A stretch of 64,000 nt of DNA, taken from contig NZ_WSSB01000007.1 in assembly GCF_009831765.1 (NCBI RefSeq), forward strand, positions 1 through 64,000, in the 5' to 3' direction. Below the pieces are notes generated by a model that had not been told where the DNA came from, searched no databases, and was given only the letters and a program-made list of their open reading frames with translations. Shown one piece after another: positions 8,925 through 15,609 of the stretch (position 1 is the stretch's first letter; each line of letters starts with the position of its first letter). A program made the translations under genes and the position numbers. Source of the DNA: Craterilacuibacter sinensis (GTDB taxonomy: Bacteria; Pseudomonadota; Gammaproteobacteria; Burkholderiales; Chromobacteriaceae).

Positions 8925-9521
8925 ATGACTCACGCAGCCACTATCAGTTTTTCCGAGCCAGAACGTTTAAGCTTGATTTTTGATGCGCCTGATCGGCAGG
9001 AATGGCAAAACACATCACGTATTCTAGAAGTGTTGGAGCTGAGATCCGACATGATCGTTGCAGACGTTGGCGCAGGAACCGGTTACTTCACCGCGTTATT
9101 AGCTGAGCGGTTGCCACAGGGGCACGTTTATGCGATTGATCCCGAGCCTAACATGGTGCGACATATGCAGACACGATTTGCCGATAGCAAAATGGGGGCA
9201 ATTACGGTCAGCCAAAGCCTACTGACTGATCCCTGCTTGCCAAGCTATTGTGATTTGGTTTTTCTGGCGAACGTCTATAGATTTATCCACGATCGACCTT
9301 TGTTTCTGACGCATCTCTATCAGCAAATTTTAACTCAAACAAGAGTGGTATTTGTTGATTTTAAAGGAAGTAATGCACGGGTTTCGCCTGCCCAGGCTGT
9401 TGCTGAGGTGGTAGCGGCCGGCTTCACTGTACGAGAGTTAGATGAAAGTAGTTGCCCTGATCATTACATCATGCATTTTTACAAATCAGCCACAGATGAA
9501 TTGCAACAAAATGCCCGTTGA
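8925..9521 (+). CDS. class I SAM-dependent methyltransferase
   Basis: A 198-residue cytoplasmic protein with a Rossmann-type methyltransferase fold: SAM motif I VADVGAGTGYF (about residues 43-53), motif II acidic residue in YAIDPEPNMV, and a motif IV-like LVFLANVYRF. The substrate is not readable from sequence; similar small enzymes occur beside tellurite, arsenite and NO stress genes. It follows the DUF1971 pair in the same direction, after an AT-rich 80-nt gap that could hold its own promoter (8880-8920). Function in NO stress is inference from position only. Confidence 0.8.
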   Translation: MTHAATISFSEPERLSLIFDAPDRQEWQNTSRILEVLELRSDMIVADVGAGTGYFTALLAERLPQGHVYAIDPEPNMVRHMQTRFADSKMGAITVSQSLLTDPCLPSYCDLVFLANVYRFIHDRPLFLTHLYQQILTQTRVVFVDFKGSNARVSPAQAVAEVVAAGFTVRELDESSCPDHYIMHFYKSATDELQQNAR

Positions 9522-9621
9522 TACTCGACTGGTCGTCGAAGGCGTCGAGGATGCCTCGCAGATGCAGTAAGTTTGCGAAAGTGGTGCTGACATCGTGCAA
9601 GGTTACCTAAGAACGCGCTGA
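9517..9621 (+). pseudogene. remnant of an EAL-domain (c-di-GMP phosphodiesterase) gene
   Basis: In one frame the sequence reads RLVVEGVEDASQMQ, stop, VCESGADIVQGYLRTR, stop. This is the conserved end of EAL domains (VAEGVET..Q...L...G....QGYL). An internal TAA and missing upstream parts show it is a decayed 3' fragment, left just after the methyltransferase gene. Confidence 0.75.
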
Positions 9622-9729
9622 ACAAATACGATCCTGCGCGGCATCCGCGGTATCGCTGGTGCAATCGATTGTGAACAAGAGATTCCTTGCACGGACGAGC
9701 GTATCAGACACTGTCTTTCTTCTTCAGCG

Positions 9730-9760
9730 AGCCGGGGAATGATCATTTTCCGGCTCTTTG
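9730..9760. terminator. possible weak terminator hairpin
   Basis: GAGCCGG and CCGGCTC pair around a 14-nt loop, followed by TTT on the plus strand. The short T-run makes termination uncertain. Confidence 0.35.
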
Positions 9761-9915
9761 CCATTTCAGGACGCTCCTTGGGCGCTGAGCCCGGGCAGAC
9801 GCCGCTCGTCGTCATGCAGCAGCGCATAGGCGCTCAGTTGGGCACTCTGCTGCTGGCACCACTGGCAGTAACCGCATCTCCGGTGTCGGCTTTGTTGCCA
9901 TTCTGATTGCAAGTG

Positions 9916-9960
9916 GCCCAAGCCCCTGCCCATCCATGATGGATGGGCAGGGGCTTGGGC
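9916..9960. repeat. perfect 21-bp inverted repeat with 3-nt loop
   Basis: Arms at 9916-9936 and 9940-9960 are perfectly complementary, GC-rich, and separated only by TGA. It lies 12 bp past the stop codon of the minus-strand 2OG oxygenase gene. Without a T-tract on either side it is not a textbook terminator but would strongly stall or protect RNA. Confidence 0.9.
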
Positions 9961-9971
9961 GGCGCAGCGGT

Positions 9972-10970
9972 TTAGTTGGCGGTAAAGTTAGCGGCGATGC
10001 GCTGCTGCAGATAGTCGCCGGCAGTGATAGGGGGGTACTTGGCGGCTGGCCCCTGGATCACTGCGCTACGGTTGGCTTGGCAGAAGAAGGCGATGCTGTA
10101 GCGCGGACCCTGATACTCATGCGCCAGCGGATTGCGTACGCGGTGGAAGTTGGATGGTAACTGGTCGTCGCTCCAACGCATCAGCATGTCGCCGATATTG
10201 CAGGTGATAACCTGGCTCGAAGGCGGCACGCTGGTCCAGGCCTGCCCTTCGACCTCCTTACCGGGGCAGACTTGCAGTCCGCCTTGCCCGTCACGCTGGA
10301 ACAGCAAGGTCAGACTGTCGAAATCGGTGTGCGCGCCGGCTCGCCATAATCCGAGCTGTTCTCTGGATTCGGCGGGGATCGCGTAGTAATGCAGCAGCCG
10401 CAAGGTACTTTGGTAGTCATCTGCTGCCGGGTCGTGGGCGCGGGTGAAAAAGTCGCGTTCGAAACCGAGTCGATCCGCAAAGCACGAGAGCACCTGCATA
10501 CCCACTTTCCAGCATTGGCGTTCGAAGTCCAGCATCGCGGCCTGAAATCCAGGTAGTTCAAACTCGCTCGGCCACTGTGCATCCATCTGCGGTAGGGTGA
10601 TCTGGTAGGACTCTTTCTGGTCTGGCGTGCCAGTCGAGGGACGTACTTGAGCCAGACTCTCCCAGCCGGCATTTTGCCCCTTGTGCAGCGGATACTGTGC
10701 CTTGACACTGGCTGGCAGGGCGAAGAAACGCTCGGCATCGATAAAGGCCGCGCGAACCCGATCCAGTTCGATGTCGTGATTCACCAGTTGGAAGAAGCCG
10801 ACTTCCTGTGAAGCCCGCCACAGTTGATCGGTGATTTCGGCGCGGCGATGCTCAAAGTCAGACAGGTCTATGCGGCGGATTTCACGGTGGACAGCGTCTG
10901 TTCCTGGTGCCCCCATGCGTGACTCCAGTCTCAGTTCATCAAGGGTGTAGGTGTGGTTACGGTCATTCAT
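9972..10970 (-). CDS. isopenicillin-N-synthase-like 2-oxoglutarate/Fe(II) oxygenase
   Basis: A 332-residue soluble enzyme. The N-terminal DIOX_N-type region (about 30-140) includes the GFFQLVNH motif; the C-terminal jelly-roll holds iron ligands His214, Asp216 and His276 and the R-x-S pair (Arg290, Ser292) that in the family binds the 2-oxoglutarate carboxylate. A complete catalytic set suggests an active oxygenase. The family hydroxylates or desaturates many small molecules, so the substrate cannot be read directly. Its leader carries a xanthine-type riboswitch and sigma-54 promoter, which points to a role in purine nitrogen use. The start ATG at 10970 follows AGGAGC. Confidence 0.85.
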   Translation of the reverse strand: MNDRNHTYTLDELRLESRMGAPGTDAVHREIRRIDLSDFEHRRAEITDQLWRASQEVGFFQLVNHDIELDRVRAAFIDAERFFALPASVKAQYPLHKGQNAGWESLAQVRPSTGTPDQKESYQITLPQMDAQWPSEFELPGFQAAMLDFERQCWKVGMQVLSCFADRLGFERDFFTRAHDPAADDYQSTLRLLHYYAIPAESREQLGLWRAGAHTDFDSLTLLFQRDGQGGLQVCPGKEVEGQAWTSVPPSSQVITCNIGDMLMRWSDDQLPSNFHRVRNPLAHEYQGPRYSIAFFCQANRSAVIQGPAAKYPPITAGDYLQQRIAANFTAN

Positions 10971-11059
10971 GTCGTGCTCCTATAGGCTTTTCAGGCGATA
11001 TTGGGATGGATGCACGCAGGCCGTTTTGTGAGTGAGTAGACCCGTCGGCATCGCATCGC

Positions 11060-11104
11060 CTCTTGAAGAAAATCCGGTTGCGTTGCATGCACCGGCTTCA
11101 AGAG
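11060..11104 (-). promoter_or_regulatory. alternative hairpin (expression platform) after riboswitch 1
   Basis: CTCTTGAAG and CTTCAAGAG, with inner CCGG pairs, form a 9+4-bp hairpin in the oxygenase leader. Its first strand contains the 3' half of riboswitch stem P1 (complement of 11099-11104), so the two structures exclude each other. Confidence 0.6.
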
Positions 11105-11161
11105 CAATTTCCGACCGGCAGCGCCTTGGCCGGCGCAGCGGGTGAACGCTTCTACTCTCGC
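11099..11161 (-). promoter_or_regulatory. xanthine riboswitch (NMT1 motif), leader of the 2OG oxygenase gene
   Basis: On the minus strand: GCGAGAG, then TAGAAGCGTTCA, a GC-rich internal hairpin, GGAAATTG and CTCTTG. The outer strands pair (CGAGAG/CTCTTG, one G-U). The same conserved blocks recur in the divergent leader at 11391-11447 with a different internal stem and an A-U in place of the G-U, a sign of a structured RNA. From memory of the published NMT1-motif RNAs, which bind xanthine and uric acid, the blocks and gene context agree. Confidence 0.72.
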
Positions 11162-11171
11162 TATTTGCTAA

Positions 11172-11186
11172 GCAAGGGGTGTGCCA
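11172..11186 (-). promoter_or_regulatory. sigma-54 promoter of the 2OG oxygenase transcript
   Basis: The minus strand reads TGGCACACCCCTTGC, matching TGGCAC-N5-TTGC. The predicted start, 12 nt past the -12 C, is about 11160, at the first base of the riboswitch. Confidence 0.75.
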
Positions 11187-11243
11187 TGGGTTTGGGGGCG
11201 TGGGCAGCGGAATACAGCTCTGGTGCCCATGCGTGTTCGCTTA

Positions 11244-11260
11244 TGCACCAAATAGGTTTC
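11244..11260. promoter_or_regulatory. possible NtrC-binding site
   Basis: TGCACCAAATAGGTTTC matches the NtrC dyad TGCACC-N5-GGTGCA in the left half and the first three bases of the right half. It lies midway between the two divergent sigma-54 promoters. A further half site (TGCACC) is at about 11275. Confidence 0.4.
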
Positions 11261-11365
11261 AAGTGATGGCCACCCTGCACCAGACGCTAGCCCTTTGCGG
11301 CGGCCGACGTGAAGAGATGTGCCATTTACCGTGGTTTCTGCTTAAGGATGGAGCTGCAAGGCATC

Positions 11366-11380
11366 TGGCACGTATTCTGC
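11366..11380 (+). promoter_or_regulatory. sigma-54 promoter of the NMT1-type binding protein transcript
   Basis: TGGCACGTATTCTGC matches TGGCACG-N4-TTGC with one mismatch (C for T). The predicted start near 11392 coincides with the 5' end of the riboswitch. Confidence 0.72.
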
Positions 11381-11390
11381 TTGGATGGAG

Positions 11391-11448
11391 GCAAGAGTAG
11401 AAGCGTTCAGCGAGCCGGTTTTTCCGGCCGCCCGGAAATTGCTCTTGT
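11391..11448 (+). promoter_or_regulatory. xanthine riboswitch (NMT1 motif), leader of the NMT1-type binding protein gene
   Basis: P1 pairs CAAGAG (11392-11397) with CTCTTG (11442-11447). Conserved blocks TAGAAGCGTTCA (11398-11409) and GGAAATTG (11434-11441) flank the internal hairpin GCCGG-TTTTT-CCGGC. Sequence and context (NMT1/THI5-like transporter gene, purine degradation locus) fit the xanthine-sensing NMT1 motif; identification is from memory of the consensus. Confidence 0.75.
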
Positions 11449-11480
11449 GACCCGGCTGTCGAGACAGCCGCTTTTACAAG
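11444..11480 (+). promoter_or_regulatory. expression platform after riboswitch 2
   Basis: CGGCTGT-CGAG-ACAGCCG (11453-11470) followed by CTTTT resembles an intrinsic terminator. CTTGT (11444-11448), which overlaps the 3' strand of P1, can pair with ACAAG (11476-11480), extending this hairpin at the cost of P1. Confidence 0.55.
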
Positions 11481-11501
11481 TCTATGACTGGAGCGTCCAT
11501 T

Positions 11502-12536
11502 ATGAATCGTCGACATTTTCTTGCAGCCATTCCCGCACTTGCCGCTGTTGTTAGCCTGCCTGGACTCGCACGCGCCCAGAGCGCTGTCGGGTTGATGCCC
11601 TTGCGGTTTTCACTGGATTACCGGGTGACCAGCCAAACCTCACCATTCTTTCTTGCGCAAAGTAAGGGCTATTACCGCGATGAGGGACTGGATGTGACCA
11701 TCGACGTCGGTGCGGGCTCCGTGGCATCTATCACTCGTGTGGCCACGGGTGCCTACGATCTGGCGCTAGGCGATTTGTCCTCGCTGATCGAATTTCAGGC
11801 AAAAAACCCCAACAGTAATGCGGTCAAGGCGGTTTACCAATATTACAACCGTGCGCCTTTTGCGATTATTGGCCGTAAAGACCGGGGCGTGACTCAGGAT
11901 TTTGCCAGTCTGGCGGGCAAGAAAGTGGCGGGTGCCGCTGTCGAGTCGACACGCCGGATGTGGCCGCTTGTGGCGAGCCACTTGCGGCTTGATCCTGACC
12001 TGTTCGAGTGGGTGACCACCGATTTTGCTGTTCGCGACAACGTACTGTTGCGCGGAGATGTCGACGCGGCAACCTACTTTCACGATTCTGCCGCATCGCT
12101 GTTCGCCCGCATGCCCCAGAAGGAATTCTCGGTGCTCAGGTATAACGATACCGGACTCGACCTCTACGGTAATGCCATCTTGGCAAGCCAATCGTTGATT
12201 TCCAAACGCCCTCAGGTCGTGGCGGCTTTCTTGCGGGCGACCAACCGTGCATTGCGCGAAACGATCAGCGATGTCTCGCCGGCCCTGGCTGCGATCAGTG
12301 CGCGCGATCCCATTATTAACGTCGAGATGGAGCGGGCGCGCTGGCAGATTGCCCGTGGCTATATTGCTGCCGCAGACACTCGGGCAGACGGGCTTGGCAA
12401 TGTACGCAGGGATCTGGTCGAACGGCAAGTTGCCGCTGTGAGTACAACCTTCAAACTGGATCGTCCCCCCAAGGTCAAAGACCTGTTCGATCTCTCCATG
12501 TTGCCGACAGTCGCCGAGCGCAAGGTGCGGATATGA
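11502..12536 (+). CDS. NMT1/THI5-like ABC transporter substrate-binding protein (orphan)
   Basis: A 344-residue periplasmic protein with a twin-arginine-type signal (NRRHFLAA, cleavage near ARAQ, about residue 27), then the NMT1-like type II binding fold beginning LRFSLDYRV and KGYYRDEGLDVTI. It is a clear paralogue of the binding protein at 28158-29183 (shared GSVASITRVATGAYD-like segment). No permease or ATPase lies beside it; it may share those at 26593-28149. Expression from a sigma-54 promoter through a xanthine riboswitch suggests a purine or purine-derived ligand. The ATG at 11502 is chosen because GGAG precedes it and the signal peptide starts there. It overlaps the next gene by 4 nt. 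Confidence 0.85.
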   Translation: MNRRHFLAAIPALAAVVSLPGLARAQSAVGLMPLRFSLDYRVTSQTSPFFLAQSKGYYRDEGLDVTIDVGAGSVASITRVATGAYDLALGDLSSLIEFQAKNPNSNAVKAVYQYYNRAPFAIIGRKDRGVTQDFASLAGKKVAGAAVESTRRMWPLVASHLRLDPDLFEWVTTDFAVRDNVLLRGDVDAATYFHDSAASLFARMPQKEFSVLRYNDTGLDLYGNAILASQSLISKRPQVVAAFLRATNRALRETISDVSPALAAISARDPIINVEMERARWQIARGYIAAADTRADGLGNVRRDLVERQVAAVSTTFKLDRPPKVKDLFDLSMLPTVAERKVRI

Positions 12537-13048
12537 GTCGCGCACCGGTACAGGAGTCGTCTGTCGAAGGTGGGCTGGATGCATGCGACGTAAGGCATTT
12601 ACGCCGCGCCATAGCCCTGGCTGATGAAGGCCGGGCGCGTGGTAACCGGCCGTTTGGGGCGTTGGTGGTCGGCGGCGATGAGGAGGTCTTGGCTGAGGCC
12701 TTCTGTAATACGAGCGAAACGGGTGATTGCACCTGCCATGCTGAAATCAATGCTGTGCGTATGGTTTCAGCCAGATATAGTCGACAGCAACTGGCTGCCG
12801 CGACGCTTTATTCCTCTGCCGAGCCCTGTGTGATGTGCGCCGGGGCGATTTTTTGGTCCAATATCGGCCGAGTAGTCTACGGGATCGACGCCGTCAGCCT
12901 GCGGGTGTTTCGTGGTGAACGATTGGATCAGCGGGATGCCGAGCTATCTTGTCGCGACGTTTTTGAGGCTTCGCCAAGCGACATTGTCTGCGTGGGGCCG
13001 GCGCTGGTCGAGGAGGCCCGGCATTCGCATTTGGCTGCCTGGAAATAG
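12533..13048 (+). CDS. cytidine-deaminase-fold nucleobase deaminase, possibly guanine deaminase
   Basis: A 171-residue CDA-superfamily enzyme. Zinc motif HAE (in CHAEINAV, about residue 66) and PCVMC (about 101-105) give the His/Cys/Cys zinc site and catalytic Glu. The NRPFGALVV segment is typical of GuaD/TadA-type deaminases. Guanine to xanthine would feed the purine pathway encoded downstream, and the shared transcript with the riboswitch-controlled binding protein supports a purine substrate, but cytosine, pterin or other substrates are possible. ATGA overlap with the preceding gene indicates translational coupling. Confidence 0.78.
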   Translation: MSRAPVQESSVEGGLDACDVRHLRRAIALADEGRARGNRPFGALVVGGDEEVLAEAFCNTSETGDCTCHAEINAVRMVSARYSRQQLAAATLYSSAEPCVMCAGAIFWSNIGRVVYGIDAVSLRVFRGERLDQRDAELSCRDVFEASPSDIVCVGPALVEEARHSHLAAWK

Positions 13049-13062
13049 TGGGGAGGGGTGGC

Positions 13063-13176
13063 TCATGGGCAGTAAGGGATTAGCCACCCCACCTTGCCAA
13101 TGGCAAGAGGGCTGATAGCGTTCTCCGCCGGATTGTTGTCAATTTGAAAATGGCCACTGGTGGCGTAGCTGCAGTA
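13063..13176 (-). mobile_element. IS66-family transposase remnant (C-terminal fragment)
   Basis: The minus strand reads HFQIDNNPAENAISPLAIGK, the conserved DNN.AEN..RPLAIG box near the end of IS66 TnpC transposases, then a stop at 13063-13065. Only about 38 codons remain and no terminal repeats are visible. Confidence 0.75.
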
Positions 13177-13225
13177 TGGGTGTTGGCTTCTCTCAGGAGA
13201 GATTGTCGCCCGATGTGCGGACTGA

Positions 13226-13831
13226 CTACCCAGTTTTTAAGGCCAATGCCGCCGCCGCGGTACGCGTTTCGACATTCAACTTACCGAAAATATGTTCCAA
13301 GTGCTTGTTGATTGTGCGCGGACTCACGCCGAGGATGTCGGCGATATCGCGGTTGGTTTTGCCGAAGCTAAGCCAGTGCAGGACTTCGGCTTCTCGCCGG
13401 GTTAGGGCATAACGCTGCATCAGTGTCGCGATTACTGAGTCCCGATTGACGGGGGACTCTCTGCTATTCGGATGCGCTGGCGGCAGTCCTGCTGGGCTTG
13501 GGCCGAAAAGTGTGTCTGGCGGGTCGCATGCCTCCAGTAGCGCATTGGCTGAGTAAATCCAGTTATTTAATAGCTGCCGTACTGCATGTTCATCGGCTTG
13601 TTGCAGCACGATCTGGGGGGGGGCTTCCGGCATAGGCTGTCTTTTTGTGCGGCTGACATCGGTGTTCATGCCTGACAATACATGCCCGCTGCTAGAGGCT
13701 GTTCTTAACTGCGCTATCGGCAGTGATGGCTGGGCAGCGCTATGTGTCCGTTTTCTGGCGACCTCCAATATCTCGTGTAGCAGAGCCTGAGTCTCTGTTA
13801 ACTCAATGAAAAACACGACGGGTACCTTCAT
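13226..13831 (-). CDS. LuxR-family (GerE-type HTH) transcriptional regulator
   Basis: A 201-residue regulator. The C-terminal 65 residues form a LuxR/FixJ helix-turn-helix (ALTRREAEVLHWLSFGKTN, then RDIADILGVSPRTINKHLEH). The N-terminal about 130 residues match no domain I recognise and lack a receiver phospho-acceptor pattern. I choose the ATG at 13831 because GGAAGG precedes it and upstream codons look non-coding. The gene is divergent from urtA across a 383-bp gap, so control of urea uptake and urease is plausible. Ligand or input unknown. Confidence 0.75.
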   Translation of the reverse strand: MKVPVVFFIELTETQALLHEILEVARKRTHSAAQPSLPIAQLRTASSSGHVLSGMNTDVSRTKRQPMPEAPPQIVLQQADEHAVRQLLNNWIYSANALLEACDPPDTLFGPSPAGLPPAHPNSRESPVNRDSVIATLMQRYALTRREAEVLHWLSFGKTNRDIADILGVSPRTINKHLEHIFGKLNVETRTAAAALALKTG

Positions 13832-14214
13832 CTGACATGCCTTCCATGTGTTGTGGCGCTGTGCGCCATCATTGAGCCTGCTGCAAGCAAGTCGTATCAC
13901 AGTTTTTCCTGTTCGCTTGCATGCCTGGCTGCACCGCTTGCGGCTGGGTGTATACAGGTGCTGCATTACGTTCCCTGATGGAGGACTGCCCTGTTCCGGG
14001 TGTGTGTCACTGTTTTTCTGTCTGCATGGGCTTCTTGCTCCTGCTGTTATTTAGCAAAAAGCATGCCCGGTAATGGCTGTGCCAGCAGGGCAACAGCCTG
14101 TAGCTGTCTGCCAAGTGGTGCTTATGCGTTATTCGACGTATTCCTGATGTGGCACAGAGCCCCTAGTCTGATCTTGCATTGCAACAATTTTGCACGCCAA
14201 CCAGGGAGGCATTC
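13832..14214. other. divergent promoter region between the LuxR-type gene and urtA
   Basis: 383 bp with no gene. It contains dyads such as GGCTGTGCC...GGCAACAGCC (about 14073-14099) and TTGCAACAATTTTGCA near urtA. I found no complete sigma-54 element: TGGCACAGAGCCCCT at 14150 lacks a -12 box. Confidence 0.5.
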
Positions 14215-15486
14215 ATGTCTACACGCCGTCAGTTTCTCCAGCAGTCTGTTATCGCCGCTTCGCTTTTCGCCTGCGGGGCATCCAGCGCATTTGCCGCCAC
14301 CGATACGATCAAGGTCGGCATCCTGCATTCGCTGTCCGGCACCATGGCAATTTCCGAAACCTCGCTCAAAGACATGGCGCTGTTCACCATCGATCAGATC
14401 AATGCCAAGGGCGGGGTGCTGGGCAAGAAACTTGAGCCAGTGGTCGTCGACCCGGCATCCAACTGGCCGTTGTTTGCCGAGAAGGCACGTCAGCTGTTGA
14501 GCAAGGACAAGGTGGTGGCGACCTTCGGCTGCTGGACGTCGGTGTCCAGGAAGTCGGTGCTGCCGGTGTTCGAGGAGATGAACGGTCTCTTGTTCTACCC
14601 GGTGCAGTATGAGGGGGAGGAGTTGTCGCCTAACGTCTACTACACCGGCGCAGCGCCTAACCAGCAGGCCATTCCCGCCGTCGAGTACCTGATGAGCAAG
14701 GATGGCGGCGCTGCCAAGCGCTTTGTCCTGCTGGGGACCGACTACGTCTACCCGCGCACCACCAACAAGATTCTGCGCGCCTTCCTCAAGAGCAAAGGGG
14801 TGAAGGATGGCGACATTCTCGAGGTATATACCCCGTTCGGTCACAGTGACTACCAGACCATCGTCGGCAATATCAAGAAGTTCTCTGCCGGCGGCAAGAC
14901 CGCCGTGGTCTCGACCATCAACGGTGACTCTAATGTGCCGTTCTACAAGGAACTGGGTAACCAGGGGGTGAAGGCGACCGACGTGCCGGTGGTGGCGTTC
15001 TCGGTCGGCGAGGAAGAACTCAAGGGGATCGACACCAAGCCGCTGGTCGGGCATCTGGCGGCATGGAACTACTTCATGTCGGTGAAAAATCCGGTCAACA
15101 GCCAGTGGGTGAAGGATTACAAGGCGTGGGCGAAGAAGAAAGGCCTGGCCAACGCCGACAAGCTGGTGACCAACGACCCGATGGAGGCGACCTACGTCGG
15201 CATCAATATGTGGGCCGACGCAGTGAAAAAGGCTGGTACGACCGAGGTGGATGCGGTCAGAAAAGCGATGGCCGGCATGAGCTTTAAGGCGCCTAGCGGC
15301 ATGGTGTTGCAGATGGACGCGAAGAACCACCATCTGCACAAGCCGGTGATGATAGGTGAAGTACAGCCTAACGGTCAGTTCTCGGTGGTATGGAAAACAC
15401 CGGCGCCGGTACGCGCACAGCCATGGAGTCCATACATCCCGGGTAATGCCGGCAAGCCTGATACACCGGTGAAGACCAAGCTGTAA
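14215..15486 (+). CDS. urtA: urea ABC transporter substrate-binding protein UrtA
   Basis: A 423-residue periplasmic binding protein of the Leu/Ile/Val (type I) family. The signal begins STRRQFLQQS (Tat-like) and cleaves near AFA-A (about residue 32). The mature part opens with IKVGILHSLSGTMAISE and contains the FYPVQYEGEE segment typical of UrtA. It delivers urea to UrtBC. The start follows AGGGAGG. It is the first gene of urtABCDE; a hairpin after the gene probably lowers expression of downstream genes relative to urtA. Confidence 0.96.
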   Translation: MSTRRQFLQQSVIAASLFACGASSAFAATDTIKVGILHSLSGTMAISETSLKDMALFTIDQINAKGGVLGKKLEPVVVDPASNWPLFAEKARQLLSKDKVVATFGCWTSVSRKSVLPVFEEMNGLLFYPVQYEGEELSPNVYYTGAAPNQQAIPAVEYLMSKDGGAAKRFVLLGTDYVYPRTTNKILRAFLKSKGVKDGDILEVYTPFGHSDYQTIVGNIKKFSAGGKTAVVSTINGDSNVPFYKELGNQGVKATDVPVVAFSVGEEELKGIDTKPLVGHLAAWNYFMSVKNPVNSQWVKDYKAWAKKKGLANADKLVTNDPMEATYVGINMWADAVKKAGTTEVDAVRKAMAGMSFKAPSGMVLQMDAKNHHLHKPVMIGEVQPNGQFSVVWKTPAPVRAQPWSPYIPGNAGKPDTPVKTKL

Positions 15487-15503
15487 GCCGTCAGGCGGAC
15501 TTG

Positions 15504-15533
15504 ACAGGGGTTCGGGCCTAGGCTTGAACCTGT
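15504..15533 (+). terminator. intercistronic hairpin after urtA
   Basis: ACAGGGGTTC and GAACCTGT pair with one bulge, without a T-run. Such partial terminators are common after binding-protein genes and could set the urtA:urtBCDE ratio. Confidence 0.4.
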
Positions 15534-15609
15534 TGCAGCGTAGCCGGCAGATGCAAGGCCAGGTGGCGGTGCCATCTGGCTCATCCGGCGCTATCGCATG
15601 GAGACTTCA

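Larger units (their letters stand above)
9622..9971. other. gene-free stretch with two hairpins
   Basis: About 350 bp between the EAL remnant and the 2OG oxygenase gene. It contains an imperfect stem-loop (9730-9757) and a perfect 21-bp hairpin (9916-9960). Short open frames on both strands (for example a Cys-rich minus-strand frame ending near 9777) are not recognisable as known proteins. Confidence 0.5.

Noticed and set aside
13898-13950. Sigma-54 promoter TGGCTGCACCGCTTGC
   Set aside because: The distance between the two boxes is one base too long.
14150-14164. Sigma-54 promoter before urtA
   Set aside because: TGGCAC is present but there is no TTGC at the required spacing.
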